Translations under genes and position numbers: made by a program
Assembly: GCA_021209875.1 (NCBI GenBank)
Contig: JAGYVD010000010.1
Coordinates: forward strand, 1,302,001 to 1,366,000
Source: Rosellinia necatrix
Lineage: Eukaryota > Ascomycota > Sordariomycetes > Xylariales > Xylariaceae
Direction: 5' to 3'
DNA length: 64,000 nt
In this document: one piece after another, positions 60,620 to 64,000 of the stretch
Layout: each line of letters begins with the position of its first letter
How positions within the stretch are numbered: the first letter of the stretch is position 1
The notes under the pieces: generated by a model
The model's database searches: none
What the model was told of the DNA's origin: nothing
What the model saw: only the letters and a program-made list of their open reading frames with translations

Positions 60620-62562
60620 GTGTTGATGAACAAACCCGGCATGGAGAAGCCATGGCTATGGGAGAAAAGGCATCTTTGGCGCTTATTTCCCCTGCTGCAT
60701 CTGCGCGAATGGCGGTTGTGGAAAGTTTACTAAACCTCGGTGCCGCTCACATCAAGAATGACCCCACAGTGCGCGGCGACTTACGTCGTGTAAAACTCTC
60801 TGCGAATTGGATGGCTGCGGTCAATCACCCCGGTGAAGGTGCTGCTTTATATGAAGCAGTCCAAGCCATTGGTATAGACCTCTGCCCCAAGCTGGGTGTG
60901 GCTATCCCTGTGGGAAAGGATTCAACATCAATGAAGGCTTCCTGGAAGGACAAGGAAACAGGCCAACCCAAGAGTGTTACTGCCCCGGTTACGGTTGCAA
61001 TATCCGCCTTTTCTCTTGTTGAGGATGTCCGGAATACTTGGACCCCACAACTTAGACGTGTTGAAGATGTTGGCGAATCCGTTCTATTCTTCGTCGACCT
61101 TGCTCAGGGATTCAAGGCTATGGGCGGGTCAGCTCTAGCTCAAAGTCTTGGGCAACTTGGAAACGTTGCACCGGACGTCCGTGATACTGACCTTATTACG
61201 GATTACTTCGATGCCGTGTCTCAGCTACATGAAGAGGGGATTGTTCTTGCATACCACGACAGGTCAGATGGCGGTCTGTTGACTACGGTAGCTGAGATGA
61301 TATTTACCGGTCGGTGTGCGGCCGAAATTTATATCGATGAATTAGTGACATCTGACACCGATTCAAATGTCCTCGACGCATTATTCAACGAGGAGCTTGG
61401 GGCTGTGTTCCAGGTGCGAAAATCCGACGAGAGCCGATTTAGACGATGTTTCGCGACTTGCGGGCCGCCCCCCGGGCTTCTCAAGAAAATCGGGTTCACG
61501 CGTACATCTTCAAAACAATCGTTCATTGTTAGGTACAAAGCGAAGCCACTAGTTGACCTTGACAGAGCCGAAATGCAGCAATGGTGGTCAGCAACTTCAT
61601 TCAATATGCAGAAGCGACGGGATAATCCCGAATGCGCCGAACAAGAATATGCTGCGATACTTGATAACAAAGACCCTGGCATCTCGTATAAGCTGCAGTT
61701 TGATCCTACTGATGATGGACTTTCGGTTTTTGCAAGCCTGAAGGGTTTAGTCGCCTCGAGGCCAAGGGTAGCGATTCTTCGAGAACAGGGTGTGAACGGC
61801 CACGCCGAAATGGCCTTTGCATTCCGTGCAGCAGGTTTCGAAGCGATTGATGTTATGATGACCGATATTATCGATGGCCGCACTCTTGATGATTTTAGTG
61901 GCCTCGCCGCCTGCGGAGGCTTCTCCTTTGGAGATGTACTCGAAGCTGGCCGTGGGTGGGCGCTTTCTATCTCCAAGAATGAAAAAGCGAAGGCAACTTT
62001 TGAGGCTTTCTTCAAGAGACCCCGGACTTTTACTCTTGGTGTATGCAATGGTTGCCAAATGCTTTCTCGGCTCAACGAATTCAACCCTGGTTTGATACCT
62101 GGAGCCGAGAACTGGCCCATTTTCGTCCAAAACAAGAGTCAGCAATTTGAGGCCCGATTTTCTATGGTGAAAATAGGCTATGACTCACGGAACTCGGTAT
62201 TCTTTGGGGGTATGGAGGGCTCAATGTTACCAATCGCCATCTCTCATGGCGAAGGAAGGGCTGAGTTCTCGACGCCGGCCAAGCAACAATCTGTGCTTGT
62301 GGATGAAGGGCTAGCTCAACTACGATACGTCGACAATTCTGGTGAAGTTACGGAGAGGTATCCATTTAATCCTAACGGTAGCCCTCACGGAATTGCCGGC
62401 GTTACGAGTCGTGATGGTCGTGTGCTTGCAATGATGCCACACCCTGAACGAACAATAATGGCGGATGTTGCAAGCTACGTTCCTCAAAAGCAGTTAAAGG
62501 AGTTTGGGCAATACGGGCCGTGGATCAGGATGTTCCGCAACGCTAGGAAATGGGTCGGGTAA

Positions 62563-62971
62563 TACAGAGAGTATTCACTCGATAAAGATGTAACTCATTC
62601 ACGGCGTTCACACCTTATTTGATTATCTATCTGTTTATACGGTTTTAGAGATACCACTCCTGTTCAGTCCTAGTGCTAATTCACCATGGTAACCATTCAT
62701 TCACTGCTGCACAATAATGGTGGTTAATGGACAATAGGAGTGGGTAGACAATAAACAATGGTATCAATGGTGCTGGTTGACTTTTATATCAAAGTCCCAA
62801 CACTAGAAACAAATTTTCCTCTCTATACAAACAACCATCTACACGCAACCCATCTACACACAGCCCATCTACACACAACCCATCTATACACGACGTATTT
62901 GCGATATACATACCTTTCTTTAAACCATACATTATACAACTTGAAGAACGCTTTGGCGACTTGTCTCCACA
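62563..62971 (+). other. intergenic and promoter of the caspase-like gene, with 15-bp repeat
   Basis: At 62836-62895 four 15-bp units (CATCTACACACAACC and variants) are arrayed in tandem about 75 bp before the start codon, probably in the 5' leader. No coding exon is seen. Confidence 0.6.
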
Positions 62972-64000
62972 ATGCCGCCAGCAATCACCCAACAATCTGG
63001 CCCAAGACGGGCCAAAAATGTAGCTAAAAATATCGGCCGTTTCGTTAAAAAGACCTACTCACGATTTAAGAAAGAGCTGTCAAGTTACTCTCTCTCAACT
63101 TCTCTGGAGAAGCACGTCGCTACTAACGCAACTAATACCCGCCCACGATACCGATACAACAATTACGACACTCCGCCTCTAGAGGTGGATTTGAAGTCCG
63201 AAACAGAGGCGCTAAATGAGTCGATCCACGATGCTTGGCCCTCCCGCCATCACAGCCGGTACCGTAAGGTACGGGCGCTTCTCGTGTGTTGGGCCGATGT
63301 CGACACGACGAATGCAACCTCCTCGTCAAGTGCGGCTAGAAATGACACTGTGAATGGGCCATTCATCCCCGCAGCCGGCCAGCTCGCAAGCGTGCTCGAC
63401 CGCCACTATGGAGCTGAGTCACAGGTGTTACTAATTCCTTCTATGGAGAGCCCACAGGACATGCTTGTGGGAAAGGTGAACCAGTTTGTGAGTGAATACG
63501 GCTCTTCCGACACTCTGCTGCTTTTCTGGTATGGTGGACACGCCGAGGTTGTTGGCAGCGCCCTCGGCGGGGGGCGTAACAGCACTGCTGGAGAGATCAT
63601 TTGGTATGGCCAGTAAGTTCTCACCCTTCTTCTCCCCACCATCCCTACCCCTGAAGTGATTTCGTTCCCACCGCCACCCCTCCTTCTCGCCTGGCCAAGC
63701 TAACACATGACCGGTACCACAGGAGAGATGAGCCAGGTGTATTGGCTCGATCCATCACCAGCTGCCTCGGTCGCGCGCGAGGCGACGTCGTCATGCTGAA
63801 CGACAGCCCGTTCGCCCAACATGCGTACACGAGCTACATGTACGGGCCAGGGAGCTTCGAGCTGCTCGGCAGCGGCTCGACCACGCCTAGCTACGCCGAA
63901 GTGTACCCGGACCGCGAGGCGGCATTCACGCGGACACTCGCGCTGATGCTGGACTCGCCAGCGCTCGCGGCGCGCGGCGTGTCCACCGTGGAGCTGCACC
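62972..64000 (+). CDS. caspase-like (C14) domain protein with apparent loss of catalytic Cys, partial
   Basis: Exon 1 (62972-63612) and exon 2 (63723 to the window edge) join in phase 2 (WYG|Q|RDEPG) across a 110-bp intron with a GTAAGT donor. The N-terminal 40 residues are basic and amphipathic (RRAKNVAKNIGRFVKKTYSRFKK shows K/R every three to four positions). A caspase-like fold starts near residue 100 (KVRALLVCWADVD) and continues through QLASVLDRHYGAESQVLLIP. The histidine strand is LLLFWYGGHAE, matching the usual YYAGHG. Where the fold normally has LLDCC, this gene reads VVMLNDSPFAQ, so the catalytic Cys is replaced by Ser. ELLGSGSTTP..AAFTRTLALML follows as in the family. It is probably a pseudoprotease, perhaps a signalling or scaffold domain. 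The 3' end lies outside the window. Confidence 0.7.

Larger units (their letters stand above)
57968..62562 (+). pseudogene. ADE6: phosphoribosylformylglycinamidine synthase, disrupted
   Basis: FGAM synthase makes FGAM from FGAR, glutamine and ATP, the fourth step of purine synthesis. Recognisable exons are 57968-58623, 58687-58982, 59095-59228, 59356-59722, 59841-60022 and 60115-62562, giving about 1354 residues once the lesions are discounted, the normal fungal length. Landmarks are [72 protein letters not shown] and the glutaminase domain with GVCNGCQ (Cys codon 62044) and MPHPERT (His 62440, Glu 62446). Three problems break it. Exon 3 ends in phase 0 while exon 4 reads correctly only in phase 2. 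GGTT is tandemly duplicated at 60479-60486. A 13-bp unit is tandemly duplicated at 60594-60619, and a TAA (60608-60610) then ends the upstream frame. All other conserved blocks are intact, so the damage looks recent. The organism would need another copy or an external purine source. Confidence 0.85.

Noticed and set aside
60471..60640. An intron hiding the FGAM synthase frameshifts
   Set aside because: Splicing out the span between the two lesions would delete a conserved block ([12 protein letters not shown] to VAVTLTS), and single duplications of 4 and 13 bp are too short to be introns.
1..64000. tRNA, rRNA or CRISPR features
   Set aside because: I looked for T-loop words (GTTCGA near 57353 and TCGAACC near 4147) and for spaced repeats, but none sits in a plausible cloverleaf or array.

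Overview
The window is a stretch of nuclear chromosome from a filamentous ascomycete (Pezizomycotina, probably Sordariomycetes). The evidence is short phased introns with GT..CTAAC..AG signals, fungal gene families (Ada3/Ngg1, DUF1769, a fungal-type fused urease, a monolithic FGAM synthase, a caspase-like domain), scattered TAGGTACCTA-type short repeats between genes, and a 24-kb AT-rich block with the marks of repeat-induced point mutation (RIP). I found no tRNA, rRNA, CRISPR array or bacterial-type operon.

Left arm (1-30,986), normal composition and gene-sparse: about 5 kb without a convincing gene; an HMG-box protein (5128-6768, +); urease (9007-12651, -, five exons, one apparent single-base frameshift); the SAGA/ADA adaptor Ada3/Ngg1 (13768-16331, -, with a 12-bp minisatellite in its intron); a small three-exon gene of 82 residues (20144-20549, +); a DUF1769/UPF0590 protein (22022-23424, -); an F-box protein (23919-25563, -); a small cupin (28510-29088, +) converging on a membrane-anchored alpha/beta hydrolase (29228-30829, -).

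Middle (30,987-55,036): one composite mobile-element block. It is bounded by 108-bp direct repeats that start TG and end CA on the less mutated copy and are flanked by GGTT. Nested inside are a 7.46-kb LTR retrotransposon in minus orientation (204-bp LTRs, target duplication CAGAT) and a 2.77-kb LTR element in plus orientation (256-bp LTRs, target duplication GTTTT) with a gag-like but no visible pol region. The LTR differences I compared are all transitions, as RIP predicts. The small element is still GC-balanced, so it probably arrived after the surrounding DNA had been mutated. The two inner elements share a primer-binding-site sequence.

Right arm (55,037-64,000): a short single-exon protein with one membrane segment (56176-56559, -); a phosphoribosylformylglycinamidine synthase gene (57968-62562, +) that is nearly full length but broken by a 4-bp and a 13-bp tandem duplication plus a frame mismatch at one intron; and the start of a caspase-like protein whose catalytic cysteine position appears to be serine (62972 to the window edge, +).

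The genes do not form a pathway cluster. The main points of interest are the nested, orientation-resolved RIP block ending 157 bp upstream of the hydrolase start codon, the broken purine-synthesis gene close to that block, the urease frameshift, and the apparent pseudo-caspase.
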